From DATLLJ01 sp035537875 (GTDB lineage: Bacteria; Acidobacteriota; Vicinamibacteria; Vicinamibacterales; CAVVIG01), in the NCBI GenBank assembly GCA_035537875.1, contig DATLLJ010000028.1:72533-136532 (forward strand): 64,000 bases of DNA. The letters are read 5' to 3'. This document shows, one piece after another, positions 51,776 through 60,589 of this stretch. Below the pieces are notes generated by a model. That model saw only the letters and a program-made list of their open reading frames with translations. It had not been told where the DNA came from and made no database searches. Position numbers and translations under genes: made by a program. Position 1 is the stretch's first letter, and every line of letters starts with the position of its first letter.

Positions 51776-53101
51776 TTAGAGCTCGACCTTCTGCAACACC
51801 ATGACGGTTTCGACGTGGGGAGTATTGGGAAAGAGATCGAACGCATCGAGGCGGTCCACTTCGTACCCGCCGTTCACGAGCGTGCGCGCGTCGCGCGCGA
51901 GTGTCGCGACATCGCACGAGACGTAAGCGATGCGCTTCGCGCCAATGCGACGGAGCCCCTCGAGCGCGCCTCGCGACAGGCCGGTTCTCGGAGGGTCGAC
52001 GATGATTGTCTCGGGAAGGTCATCGGACGGCGCGGAACCCGTCCGATCGATCGCGCGTCGGTCGCGCCGCTGCCCGCTGCGACCGGCGACGATATCGGCG
52101 ACAAAGTCTTCAACGGCGCGATGCACGGGAACCACCGCGCCGTCGGCCACGGCGGAGTTTACGGCCAGGTCGGCCGCCGCAATCCGGTCGCCTTCAACCG
52201 CCGTGACCCTGGCACCTCGCTGCACTGCCGCCGCCACGGCAAACAGGCCGACGCCCGCGTACAGATCGACGAGGGTGCTCCCCAGGGGAACCTGTGCAAC
52301 GACGTGCGCCACGAGCGGCTCGAGCAGGTAGCGATTCGCCTGAAAAAACGACAGTACGTGACGCCTCAGCGAGACGGGAGCAAACCCCTGCGCCGCGATG
52401 GAATCGACCACGTACACGTCGCCACGCTCATGCCCGGGCGTTGACAGGCCCGTGAGCCCGTCAACGGCCGCCAGCTGATCCAGCGAGCGCTGATCGAGCG
52501 TTGTCCGCATCGCGAGGTGCACGACGCGACGAGACGCGTCGAGATTCTCCGAGAGCTCGAGCTCGCCCACCTCGTCGACGCCGCTCGACCGCAGTGTCGA
52601 GGCGAAGCGGTCGATGAGGTCCATCGTCTGCGGCAGGAACTGGCGCGTCTGCCGCGGATCGCAGATCTCGTGCGTTCCTTCGCGAAAGAAGCCGGCCAGC
52701 CGGCTCCGCAGGTGCAGGCGCGCCCGCATCCGGTAGCCCTCCTCTTTCGAAGCGGCGACCTGCACACTCCCACCGAGACGCATTCCTCCAATGCGCGCCA
52801 GTGCGTCAGCGATGACGAGCGCTTTCAGCTCGAGCTGGCGTGCATAAGCGATGTGCGCATAGAGGCACCCGCCGCACAACGGGTCGCCTGGCAGGGAGCG
52901 ACGATCCCGCGAAGCCTCGTCCACCTCGATCGTCGTGGCGTAGGCGACGCCTTTGCCGAGCCGTTCGACGCGTGCGCGAACCCGTTCACCGGGAATGGCG
53001 CCCGAGACGAGGACGACGAGCCGGTCGGTCCGGGCGATCATGCGGCCGCCGGCGGCGGGCTTTTCAATCGCAAGCGGGATAACGTCGCCAACCGAGACCA
53101 T
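51776..53101 (-). CDS. rlmD: 23S rRNA (uracil-C5)-methyltransferase, RlmD/RumA type
   Basis: From the ATG at 53101 (MVSVGDVIPL) the 441-residue protein has an N-terminal TRAM/OB domain, CGGCLYAHIAYARQLELKAL (part of the cluster-binding cysteine set), then a SAM-dependent methyltransferase domain with LVDLYAGVGLFAVAAAVQRG, IIVDPPRTGLSRGALEGL and YVSCDVATLARDARTL, whose cysteine is the nucleophile. The usual SCNP is changed to SCDV, leaving the Cys in place. It methylates uracil in 23S rRNA or tRNA; which position is unknown. The gene converges with the C26 peptidase gene and has 16 bases between start and the upstream unknown gene. Confidence 0.9.
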   Translation of the reverse strand: MVSVGDVIPLAIEKPAAGGRMIARTDRLVVLVSGAIPGERVRARVERLGKGVAYATTIEVDEASRDRRSLPGDPLCGGCLYAHIAYARQLELKALVIADALARIGGMRLGGSVQVAASKEEGYRMRARLHLRSRLAGFFREGTHEICDPRQTRQFLPQTMDLIDRFASTLRSSGVDEVGELELSENLDASRRVVHLAMRTTLDQRSLDQLAAVDGLTGLSTPGHERGDVYVVDSIAAQGFAPVSLRRHVLSFFQANRYLLEPLVAHVVAQVPLGSTLVDLYAGVGLFAVAAAVQRGARVTAVEGDRIAAADLAVNSAVADGAVVPVHRAVEDFVADIVAGRSGQRRDRRAIDRTGSAPSDDLPETIIVDPPRTGLSRGALEGLRRIGAKRIAYVSCDVATLARDARTLVNGGYEVDRLDAFDLFPNTPHVETVMVLQKVEL

Positions 53102-53117
53102 CGAATGGTGAGACGGA

Positions 53118-53831
53118 CTATGGAAACGCGATCGTGGGAAGCCGCAGCCTTTCACGCACGATGCGATCCATGGCTGCCTCGCGCGCCCGCGCGAACGCCT
53201 CGGAAGCCATGCGCGAACGGAAGGCGGTCAGCTCCTCGTCGGCCTCGCGGGCAAGAGCCGCCAGATCCGCCTCGTCCAGCATCGCGCGCGCGCGAACGAT
53301 GAGCTCGTGATCCAGGCTCGCCAGCCGCTCGACGAGCGCCTGACGCCGTGCGCCCCGCACCCCGCGCGACGCGTCCAGTTCCGCCGCGAGACGATCGAGC
53401 AGGTCGTCGAAGCCGGCGTCGAGCACCCCGGTCGCGCGTGCGGAGGTCAGACGCAGCAACGCCCGCTCCAGATGGCCTGGCAGCGAGGCGCCACGGCGCG
53501 AAGGAGTCTCGGCAGCACCGTGGCTCGTCGAGTCGTCTGTGCGAACGAGGCCGGTGGACCGGCGCCACTCGTCGAAGAGGTCCAGCACGTCCGCCTCGCA
53601 GAAGTCGATGCGCACGGGCCGGCGGCGCCTGCCCTTCGCGTAATACCGCTCGAAGTAGCGATCGATCCCTCGCAGTGCCACCTTGAGCGGCACACCCTGT
53701 TCAGCCCAGGCCGACACCAGGTCAAACGACGGTCCGGTGACGCGAATCAAGTGCCCGTCGTTCTTCTGGCAAAGGTAGGTCTCGATCTGGCGGCAATAAT
53801 CGGGGACGACTGCACGATCCGTCACTTCCAT
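53118..53831 (-). CDS. Hypothetical protein, conserved-looking N-terminus
   Basis: The 237-residue product has a conserved-looking N-terminal segment (DYCRQIETYLCQKNDGHLIR, then GVPLKVALRGIDRYFERYYA) and an alpha-helical C-terminal half rich in Arg, Ala and Glu (AREADEELTAFRSRM). DNA binding or RNA binding is suggested by basicity (GRRRRPVRI) but no motif is certain. It lies directly before the rRNA methyltransferase gene (16 bases between) and directly after the heptamer repeat. Function is unknown. Confidence 0.55.
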   Translation of the reverse strand: MEVTDRAVVPDYCRQIETYLCQKNDGHLIRVTGPSFDLVSAWAEQGVPLKVALRGIDRYFERYYAKGRRRRPVRIDFCEADVLDLFDEWRRSTGLVRTDDSTSHGAAETPSRRGASLPGHLERALLRLTSARATGVLDAGFDDLLDRLAAELDASRGVRGARRQALVERLASLDHELIVRARAMLDEADLAALAREADEELTAFRSRMASEAFARAREAAMDRIVRERLRLPTIAFP

Positions 53832-53932
<101 letters not shown>

Positions 53933-53934
53933 GC

Positions 53935-54714
53935 TCACCTCTGGTTCCGCTCCCAGATGATGCGAAGGCCGTGAAGCGTGATGTCCGGCTCATGCGCTTC
54001 GAAAAGGCGCGTCTCCGGAACGATGAGCGGCGCGAGCCCCCCGGTGGCGATGCCCATCGGATTTCCGCCGAGCTCGGCCGACATCCTGGTCATCAGCCCT
54101 TCCACCATCCCGAGATAGCCGTAGAACAGACCCGACTCGATCGCGCTGACCGTCGTGTGGCCGATGACGGCGGCGGGCTTGCGGACGTCCACACGAGGGA
54201 GTCGCGCCGCGCGCTGGAAGAGCGCGTCCGCCGCGATCTGGGGGCCGGGGCAGATGACTCCACCAAGGTATTCACCTTTCGCCGTCACGGCATCGAAGGT
54301 CGTCGCGGTCCCTAGATCCGCGACAATCAACGATCGACCGGATGACCGGCCGTACTGTTCATAGGCCGCAATGCTGTTCGCAATGCGATCGGCTCCCACT
54401 TCGCTCGGCCGCTCGTACAGGATCGGCATGCCGGCGTTAGCCACCGGGTCGACGACGAGCGGCTCGCGACCAGTGTAACGCGTGGTCATACTGCGCAGGA
54501 TCGGTGTCAAGACGGGTACCACGGAACCGATGACGACGGCGTCGACGCGATGGATGTCGAGCTTGTGGTGTGCAAACAACCCCGAGATCATCAACCCGAG
54601 CTCGTCCGCTGGCCGCTCCCGCAGCGTCAGCAGCCGCCAGCTTTGATCGAGTCGAAGGCCTTCGAAGACGCCGAGGACGATATTGGTGTTGCCGACATCG
54701 ATAGCCAGGAGCAT
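53935..54714 (-). CDS. coaX: Type III pantothenate kinase CoaX
   Basis: The 259-residue product shows the ASKHA motifs of CoaX: LLAIDVGNTNIVLGVFEGL at the N-terminus, VGADRIANSIAAYEQYG, VADLGTATTFDAVTAKGEYL and GGVICPGPQIAADALFQRAA. It phosphorylates pantothenate, the first step to coenzyme A. It lies 36 bases after birA on the same strand. CoaX, unlike type I enzymes, is not inhibited by CoA, which is family knowledge. Confidence 0.95.
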   Translation of the reverse strand: MLLAIDVGNTNIVLGVFEGLRLDQSWRLLTLRERPADELGLMISGLFAHHKLDIHRVDAVVIGSVVPVLTPILRSMTTRYTGREPLVVDPVANAGMPILYERPSEVGADRIANSIAAYEQYGRSSGRSLIVADLGTATTFDAVTAKGEYLGGVICPGPQIAADALFQRAARLPRVDVRKPAAVIGHTTVSAIESGLFYGYLGMVEGLMTRMSAELGGNPMGIATGGLAPLIVPETRLFEAHEPDITLHGLRIIWERNQR

Positions 54715-54750
54715 GGAAGTCTCACCCCGAAGAACACAACGGCCGAGCGG

Positions 54751-55605
54751 TCACAACCACATCACTTCGCCGGCGACCACCCGTTCCACACGCTCGCCGA
54801 CGCGCACGAGCAGCGCCCCCTCATCATCGATTCCCGCGGTGACACCAGCGGACGCCCCAGAGGCGGCCGTCCACGAGACGCGCGCGCCGATGCTTGCCGG
54901 CGCCCGGGCGCGCCACGCGTCGAGGATAGCATCGAAGCGACCCTGCAGAAGGTCGCCGTAGCGTCGATCCAGCGCCATCAGCGATTCGGCGAACACCCGC
55001 GAGCGATCCACACGTCGCCCCAGTTCGGATTCGAGCGATGTCGTGCGATCTTTCAAGTCCGGAGGGCAGGCCACCCGGTCGACGTTGACGCCGAAACCGA
55101 GGACCACCGGATCTGCGACCCCGCCGCCGGTCGACTCCGCCAGAATGCCGGCGAGCTTGCGCCGTCCAATCTGCAGATCGTTCGGCCACTTCACCTCCAC
55201 ACGCAGACCGGATGCTTCCTCGATAGCCTCCGCCAGCGCGACGCCAGCCGACAACGTGAGCAGCTGCCTTGCGCGGCGCTGCCGATCCGGGGAAGCCTGT
55301 CCGGGGAGCAGGACCGTCGAGACGTACAGGCCTGTGCCGGGCGGCGAGAACCATTTGCGCCCGAGCCGTCCACGCCCGGCGGTTTGCGCATCCGCGACGA
55401 CGACGGCGCCGTCGCGCGCTGATCGGGCAGCCAGCGCAGCCGCCACGTCGTTGGTCGATCCGGTGACGGGAAAATAGACCACCGACGAGCCGACCCGGAT
55501 CAGATGTGGGCGCGCTGCAGCCAATGCCTCGGCGAGTTCGGCGGGCAGCGGCGCCGAGCCCGTGTGTTCGGAGCTAAAGGGGCTCGAGCTCAAAACTGAT
55601 GTCAA
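54751..55605 (-). CDS. birA: Biotin-[acetyl-CoA-carboxylase] ligase BirA
   Basis: The 284-residue protein has FPVTGSTNDVAAALAARSA, the biotin-binding AQTAGRGRLGRKWFSPPGTG and KWPNDLQIGRRKLAGILAES, followed by LGFGVNVD. No DNA-binding helix-turn-helix is present at the N-terminus (the chain starts in the catalytic region after about 40 residues), so it is probably a ligase only. It overlaps nadC by 32 bases; an internal start is not excluded. Confidence 0.93.
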   Translation of the reverse strand: MTSVLSSSPFSSEHTGSAPLPAELAEALAAARPHLIRVGSSVVYFPVTGSTNDVAAALAARSARDGAVVVADAQTAGRGRLGRKWFSPPGTGLYVSTVLLPGQASPDRQRRARQLLTLSAGVALAEAIEEASGLRVEVKWPNDLQIGRRKLAGILAESTGGGVADPVVLGFGVNVDRVACPPDLKDRTTSLESELGRRVDRSRVFAESLMALDRRYGDLLQGRFDAILDAWRARAPASIGARVSWTAASGASAGVTAGIDDEGALLVRVGERVERVVAGEVMWL

Positions 55606-56437
55606 CCGCTGGCGCTGAATGCGTCAACGCGCCGATTGAAACGAAGTCCGCGCCGGTGGACGCCAGCTCCGCCATCCGCTCGAGCGTCACACCGCCCGAA
55701 ATCTCGGTCAGCGCACGGCCGCGCGTGCGCCGTACGGCCTCACGCACCGCGTCAGGCGACAGATTGTCGAGCAGAATCTTCTCCGCACCCACCGCCAGCG
55801 CCTCGTCCACCTGATCGAGCGACTGCGCTTCGATTTCGATCGGCCAGCCGGGACGGGCATGTCTCATCCGCTCCACCGCGGCACGGACGCCTCCGGCGAG
55901 CCGGATGTGATTGTCCTTGATCAGTACCGCGTCGAACAGCCCGCTCCGATGGTTCGACCCACCTCCCGCCCGTACGGCATATTTTTCCAGCGCTCGCAGA
56001 TTTGGCGTCGTCTTGCGCGTGTCGAGGACGATCAGCCGCCCGCCCGCGGCGTCGACGAATCGTCGCGTCACCGTCGCGATACCCGACAAGCGCTGGAGAA
56101 AATTGAGTGCCGTGCGCTCGGCGGTCAGAAGCGCCGACGCGGAACCGATAACATCGGCGATGACCTCGCCCGCCGCGCATCGGGCGCCGTCAGGCTGGCG
56201 GATCTCGAGTGAGAGAGGGGACCCCGATCCGCTCGCCTGCGAATGAACCTGGCGGATGGCCTCGAAGGCCACCTCCAGCCCGGCAACCACGCAGTCCGCC
56301 TTGGCGAGAAAAATCCCGTGCGCGAGCTGCGTCGCCGAGACCGTGGCGGCCGTCGTGACGTCTCCATATCCGACGTCCTCGTCCAGCGCCTGCCGCACAA
56401 TCTCGCGGTACTTTGACGGATCGAGCGGATCGATCAC
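55574..56437 (-). CDS. nadC: Quinolinate phosphoribosyltransferase
   Basis: The 287-residue protein has the NadC motifs DEDVGYGDVTTAATVSATQL, VLDTRKTTPNLRALEKYAVR and GGGSNHRSGLFDAVLIKDNH, with the late ALTEISGGVTLERM segment. It converts quinolinate and PRPP to nicotinate mononucleotide in NAD synthesis. Its start overlaps the valS stop by 4 bases, and birA follows, giving the cofactor/translation set valS-nadC-birA-coaX. Confidence 0.95.
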   Translation of the reverse strand: MIDPLDPSKYREIVRQALDEDVGYGDVTTAATVSATQLAHGIFLAKADCVVAGLEVAFEAIRQVHSQASGSGSPLSLEIRQPDGARCAAGEVIADVIGSASALLTAERTALNFLQRLSGIATVTRRFVDAAGGRLIVLDTRKTTPNLRALEKYAVRAGGGSNHRSGLFDAVLIKDNHIRLAGGVRAAVERMRHARPGWPIEIEAQSLDQVDEALAVGAEKILLDNLSPDAVREAVRRTRGRALTEISGGVTLERMAELASTGADFVSIGALTHSAPAVDISFELEPL

Positions 56438-59079
56438 GGCGCCGGCTCGGCGTCTCCCGTGCGGCTCCCGCCTGGGGCCTCGTCCACTTCGTACCCCTGC
56501 ACGAGGATGTTCCGTGGCTCTCCAACGACCAGCTCGAAGGCCCGCACGCGAAGTGCGGAGCGAAGATCCGCTTCGACCACCGGCATCAAGTCGAGCTCGG
56601 CGCGCCCGGCTCGGATGACCACACCACTGATGGGGACTTTCAACGGCTGTTTGGCTTCGGAGCGCTGTTTCCTCACCTCGAAGAGCACCTGGGTGGCCCA
56701 GTCGTAGGCTGACTCATCGGCCTGCTCGACCCGTTCGTGGTCGGCGCCACGCGACCGGAGCTCCTCGGGTTTTGGCCAGGGCGCGACATGAATCGAGCCG
56801 GGCTGCCACCACGACCAGACTTCTTCGGTGACGAAGGGAAGGAACGGCGCGAACAGCCGCAGCAGGACGGAGAGGGACGCGCTCAACGTGGCGTTGGCCG
56901 ATGCCGCTCCTTCGGTTCCCTGTTCACCGTAGCGTCGTCCTTTCACGAGCTCGAGGTAGTCGTCGCAGAAACGCCAGAAAAAGGTTTCGGTGCGCTGCAA
57001 GGCGCGAGCGTAATCGTACGCGTCGAACGCTTCGGTCGCCTCCACGACGACCGATTCGAGCTTCTTCAGGACGGCGCGGTCGACGGGGGCGACGACAGTC
57101 CCACGCGGCTCGGCGACGCTGAGCGCGAACTTGGACGCGTTCAAGACTTTGATCGCAAGGCGCCGCCCGACCTTCATCTGATTGGGATCGAATGCCGTGT
57201 CGGTGCCTGGCGCCCCTTTCGCGGCCCAGTATCGGACACCGTCCGACCCGTGCTCCTCGAGCAGCGCCATCGGCGTGACGACGTTGCCCTTCGACTTGGA
57301 CATCTTCTTGCGATCGGGATCGAGCACCCAGCCCGAAATGGCCGCGTGCCTCCACGGCAGCGTGCCGTGCTCGAGCTCCGATCGAAGCACGGAATCGAAG
57401 AGCCAGGTCCGGATGATGTCGTGCGCTTGCGGACGGAGATCCATCGGAAACGTCCGCGAAAACCGATCCGGATCGTCCAGCCACCCGCAGGCAATCTGCG
57501 GCGTCAGCGACGACGTCGCCCAGGTGTCCATGATGTCCGGGTCGCCAACGAAGCCGTCGGGCTGCCCTCGCTGGCCCGCCTGATAGCCGGCCGGCGTGTC
57601 GGTCGATGGATCGACCGGCAGCTGATCGTCGCTCGGCCAGAGCGGCCGTTCGTAGTTGACGCGACCCTCCGCGTCCAGCGGGTACCAGACCGGAAAAGGC
57701 ACGCCGAAGAACCGCTGCCGGCTGATGCACCAATCGCCGTTCAAGCCCGTCGTCCAGTTCTCGAAACGCGTCTGCATGTAGGACGGGTGCCACTCGAGCT
57801 CGCGGCCACGTTCGAGCAGCCGATCGCGGAAGTCCATCGTCCTGACGAACCACTGGCGGCTGGTGAGAATTTCGAGCGGGCGATCGCCTTTCTCGTAAAA
57901 CTTGACGACGTGTGTGATAGGCCGTGGCTCGCCCACGAGGTCGCCCGATTCGCGAAGCTGCGACACGATCACGGGCTGCGCCTTCGCCGCGGACAGACCA
58001 GTCAGCTGATCGTAGTACCCCTGGGCCCGGACCGAATCGACCGATTCCCAGCCGGCCGCGCCCCACGTCGCCCGCCCCAGCGTGCCGTCTGGCTGGATGA
58101 CGGCGCGGACGGGCAGCCCCAGCTCCCGCCACCACGTGACGTCGGTAATGTCGCCGAAGGTGCAAATCATCGCGATACCGCTGCCCTTCTGCGGATCCGC
58201 GAGCGCATGAGGCTTGACTGGCACTCGCGCGCCAAACAGCGGCGTCACCACCTCCTGTCCGAACAACGGGCGGTAACGCTCATCGTCGGGGTGGGCCACG
58301 AGCGCGACACAGGCCGGAATCAGTTCGGGCCGTGTCGTTTCGATCTCCACGGCCGCGCCATTCCCCGCCGGGTTGATACCGGAGACGCCGTCCGACAGAG
58401 CGAAGCGGATGCGGTGATACGCGCCAGGGCGTTCGCGGTCTTCAAGCTCCGCCTGAGCGACCGCCGTCCTGAAATCCACGTCCCATAGGGTCGGCGCCTC
58501 GAGCTGGTAGACAAGTCCTCGCCGCGCAAGATTGAGGAACGCCCGCTGTGAAACGCGTTGGGCCGCCCTGCTGATGGTCGCGTAAGTCATCGCCCAGTCG
58601 ACCGAGAGTCCCAGGTGCTTCCACAGGTGCTCGAACGCTTTCTCGTCCTCGACGGTCAGCCGCGTGCACAACTCGATGAAATTGGGACGCGACACCGAGA
58701 TCGGATGCTTTTCCGGCTTCGCAGGCGGAACGAAGGAAGGATCGTAGGGCAACGAGGGATCGCACCGGACGCCGTAGTAGTTCTGCACGCGCCGTTCTGT
58801 CGGCAACCCGTTGTCGTCCCAGCCCATCGGGTAGAACACGGCCTTGCCGCGCATCCGTTGAAAACGGGCGACCAGGTCGGTGTGCGTGTACGAAAACACG
58901 TGACCGACATGGAGCGACCCGCTGACCGTGGGAGGCGGCGTGTCAATCGAGTAGACGTCGGCGCGCGGGCGACTGCCATCGAAACGATAGACGCCGGAGG
59001 CTTCCCAGAGTGGAATCCATTTCGACTCGAGGCCTTCGAGCGCGGGCTTGTCCGGAATCCGAAGGGGAGGCAACGACAT
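56434..59079 (-). CDS. valS: Valyl-tRNA synthetase
   Basis: The 881-residue class I synthetase starts with PALEGLESKWIPLWEASGVY and has PPPTVSGSLHVGHVFSYTH (the HIGH motif), an editing domain (EIETTRPELIPACVALVAHP) and DRKKMSKSKGNVVTP (the KMSKS loop). The long C-terminal coiled coil of many bacterial ValS is missing; it ends soon after the anticodon domain in the segment VQGYEVDEAP. Charging of tRNA-Val is certain; the shorter length (881 against about 950) is consistent with the short ValS subfamily. The ATG at 59079 is preferred to that at 59097. Confidence 0.95.
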   Translation of the reverse strand: MSLPPLRIPDKPALEGLESKWIPLWEASGVYRFDGSRPRADVYSIDTPPPTVSGSLHVGHVFSYTHTDLVARFQRMRGKAVFYPMGWDDNGLPTERRVQNYYGVRCDPSLPYDPSFVPPAKPEKHPISVSRPNFIELCTRLTVEDEKAFEHLWKHLGLSVDWAMTYATISRAAQRVSQRAFLNLARRGLVYQLEAPTLWDVDFRTAVAQAELEDRERPGAYHRIRFALSDGVSGINPAGNGAAVEIETTRPELIPACVALVAHPDDERYRPLFGQEVVTPLFGARVPVKPHALADPQKGSGIAMICTFGDITDVTWWRELGLPVRAVIQPDGTLGRATWGAAGWESVDSVRAQGYYDQLTGLSAAKAQPVIVSQLRESGDLVGEPRPITHVVKFYEKGDRPLEILTSRQWFVRTMDFRDRLLERGRELEWHPSYMQTRFENWTTGLNGDWCISRQRFFGVPFPVWYPLDAEGRVNYERPLWPSDDQLPVDPSTDTPAGYQAGQRGQPDGFVGDPDIMDTWATSSLTPQIACGWLDDPDRFSRTFPMDLRPQAHDIIRTWLFDSVLRSELEHGTLPWRHAAISGWVLDPDRKKMSKSKGNVVTPMALLEEHGSDGVRYWAAKGAPGTDTAFDPNQMKVGRRLAIKVLNASKFALSVAEPRGTVVAPVDRAVLKKLESVVVEATEAFDAYDYARALQRTETFFWRFCDDYLELVKGRRYGEQGTEGAASANATLSASLSVLLRLFAPFLPFVTEEVWSWWQPGSIHVAPWPKPEELRSRGADHERVEQADESAYDWATQVLFEVRKQRSEAKQPLKVPISGVVIRAGRAELDLMPVVEADLRSALRVRAFELVVGEPRNILVQGYEVDEAPGGSRTGDAEPAP

Positions 59080-59097
59080 CCGGACAGCGTACAACAA

Positions 59098-60126
59098 CTA
59101 CTGAATAGAGGCTTTGATCCTCTCGATTTCTTCGCGAACCAGCCGTTCCGCCACGCCGGACACGAGCTCAGCGACCATTTCGCGCACGATCCGATCGGAG
59201 ATGCGCTCGACCACGCGACGGGTTATTTCTTCCATCGCCTCTTCGCTGAGCGCCCCGGTCGTCGGAGCTGACGCCTGGACGGGCCAGGCGGGCGGCGCCA
59301 ACGGCATCGGCTCGCGTTGTTCCGCCGCGAGGATTGCCGCGAACGCGTCGGGCAGCGACGGGAGCTCTGATCGCGGCAGTTCCTCGGCAGGTGGAGCAGC
59401 TGTTGGGGGCTGCGGCATCGTGAAAGGTCGCTGCGGCTCCTCCGGTTCCTCCGGCACCGAACGCGGCGCCGTGTCTCGATCAAAGTACGAGGACGCGGTA
59501 GTAACCGGCTCGTCGTGAGACGGCGCCGGCGGCGATGTTTGCACGCCGGCGAACCAGTCGATCGACAACAGCGAGGACGCGGACGTTTCAGTCGGATGAG
59601 TCTCGACCGGACGGTGCTCCGAAAGCGTCGCAAACGCCTCGTCGAGCTGGGCAAAGTAGCTGTCCAGCCTCGCCACCTCCGATGCGGGCGTACGATCCGG
59701 TCTCGCGTGGGGCAGCTCGGCGGCCGCAGCTGCCTGGGCCTGGCGCGGATCGTGTGCGGGACGCGCGAGCAGCTCCTTGACGCGCGCGATGACCTGTTGA
59801 GGCTCAAACGGTTTCGCCAGGATACCGTCGCACCCTGCCTCCGCCGCCCTTTCGTGGTCCACAGGCTCGAAGGCGCCGGTCAGCAGGAGAACTGGGATGT
59901 GCTCCAGGCCCGGCGCACTCTTGATGTGCTGCGCCACTTCGTAACCGCTGCGACCGGGCATTCCCGCGTCCACCAGCACGATGTCGGGCGGGTCGGAATC
60001 GATCCGGGCAATCGCCTGGTCACCGTCGCCGACGGAGACGACGTCGATATCCTCATCGGCAAAGGTAAGCTCGATCACGCGTTGGATCGTGAGGCTGTCG
60101 TCGGCGAGGAGAAGAGTCTGTGGCAC
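59098..60126 (-). CDS. Receiver-domain protein with a long C-terminal extension
   Basis: The 342-residue protein begins with a response-regulator receiver domain (residues 1-120): LLLADDSLTIQRVIELTFAD (acidic pair), DIVLVDAGMPGRSGYEVAQH (phospho-Asp) and ILAKPFEPQQVIARVKELL (Lys). A proline-rich, low-complexity region follows, then a helical end (EEAMEEITRRVVERISDRIV) without a known DNA-binding fold. It may transmit phosphorylation to a partner protein such as a polarity or type IV pilus component. No histidine kinase is adjacent. Confidence 0.8.
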   Translation of the reverse strand: MPQTLLLADDSLTIQRVIELTFADEDIDVVSVGDGDQAIARIDSDPPDIVLVDAGMPGRSGYEVAQHIKSAPGLEHIPVLLLTGAFEPVDHERAAEAGCDGILAKPFEPQQVIARVKELLARPAHDPRQAQAAAAAELPHARPDRTPASEVARLDSYFAQLDEAFATLSEHRPVETHPTETSASSLLSIDWFAGVQTSPPAPSHDEPVTTASSYFDRDTAPRSVPEEPEEPQRPFTMPQPPTAAPPAEELPRSELPSLPDAFAAILAAEQREPMPLAPPAWPVQASAPTTGALSEEAMEEITRRVVERISDRIVREMVAELVSGVAERLVREEIERIKASIQ

Positions 60127-60174
60127 CTTGGTCTTATCGGTTCATGCAAATCGGATGAACAGGTTCCATACGCA

Positions 60175-60573
60175 CTAGCTCTGCCTCGCATGGGCATGGA
60201 TGAAATCGATGATTTCCTGCATGGGGGTTCCCGGCAGAAAGACCCCCTTGACGCCCATTTGCTTGAGTCCGGGCACGTCCACGTCGGGGATGATCCCGCC
60301 AATCAACACCAGCACGTCGTCCATGCCCCGCTCTTTCAAAAGAGCCATCAGCCGCGGGGCGATGTGGTTGTGGGCCCCGGACAGAATCGACAGGCCAATG
60401 ACGTCGGCATCTTCCTGCAGAGCTGCCGCGGCAATCTGCTCGGGCGTCTGCCTGAGGCCCGTATATATGACCTCCATCCCCGCGTCTCTGAGCGCGCGAG
60501 CGATGACCTTGGCCCCCCGGTCGTGGCCGTCCAGACCCGGCTTTGCGATGACCACTCTCAATCTCCTGGGCAT
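60175..60573 (-). CDS. Methylmalonyl-CoA mutase, small cobalamin-binding subunit
   Basis: The 132-residue product is a B12-binding domain: IAKPGLDGHDRGAKVIARAL supplies the DxHxxG lower ligand, and then SILSGAHNHIAPRLMALLKE and LIGGIIPDVDVPGLKQMG. It is the separate C-terminal subunit of methylmalonyl-CoA mutase and needs the large subunit encoded by the next gene, 16 bases upstream. The chaperone MeaB is encoded earlier in the window. Confidence 0.95.
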   Translation of the reverse strand: MPRRLRVVIAKPGLDGHDRGAKVIARALRDAGMEVIYTGLRQTPEQIAAAALQEDADVIGLSILSGAHNHIAPRLMALLKERGMDDVLVLIGGIIPDVDVPGLKQMGVKGVFLPGTPMQEIIDFIHAHARQS

Positions 60574-60589
60574 CGTTCCATTGGGTCAT

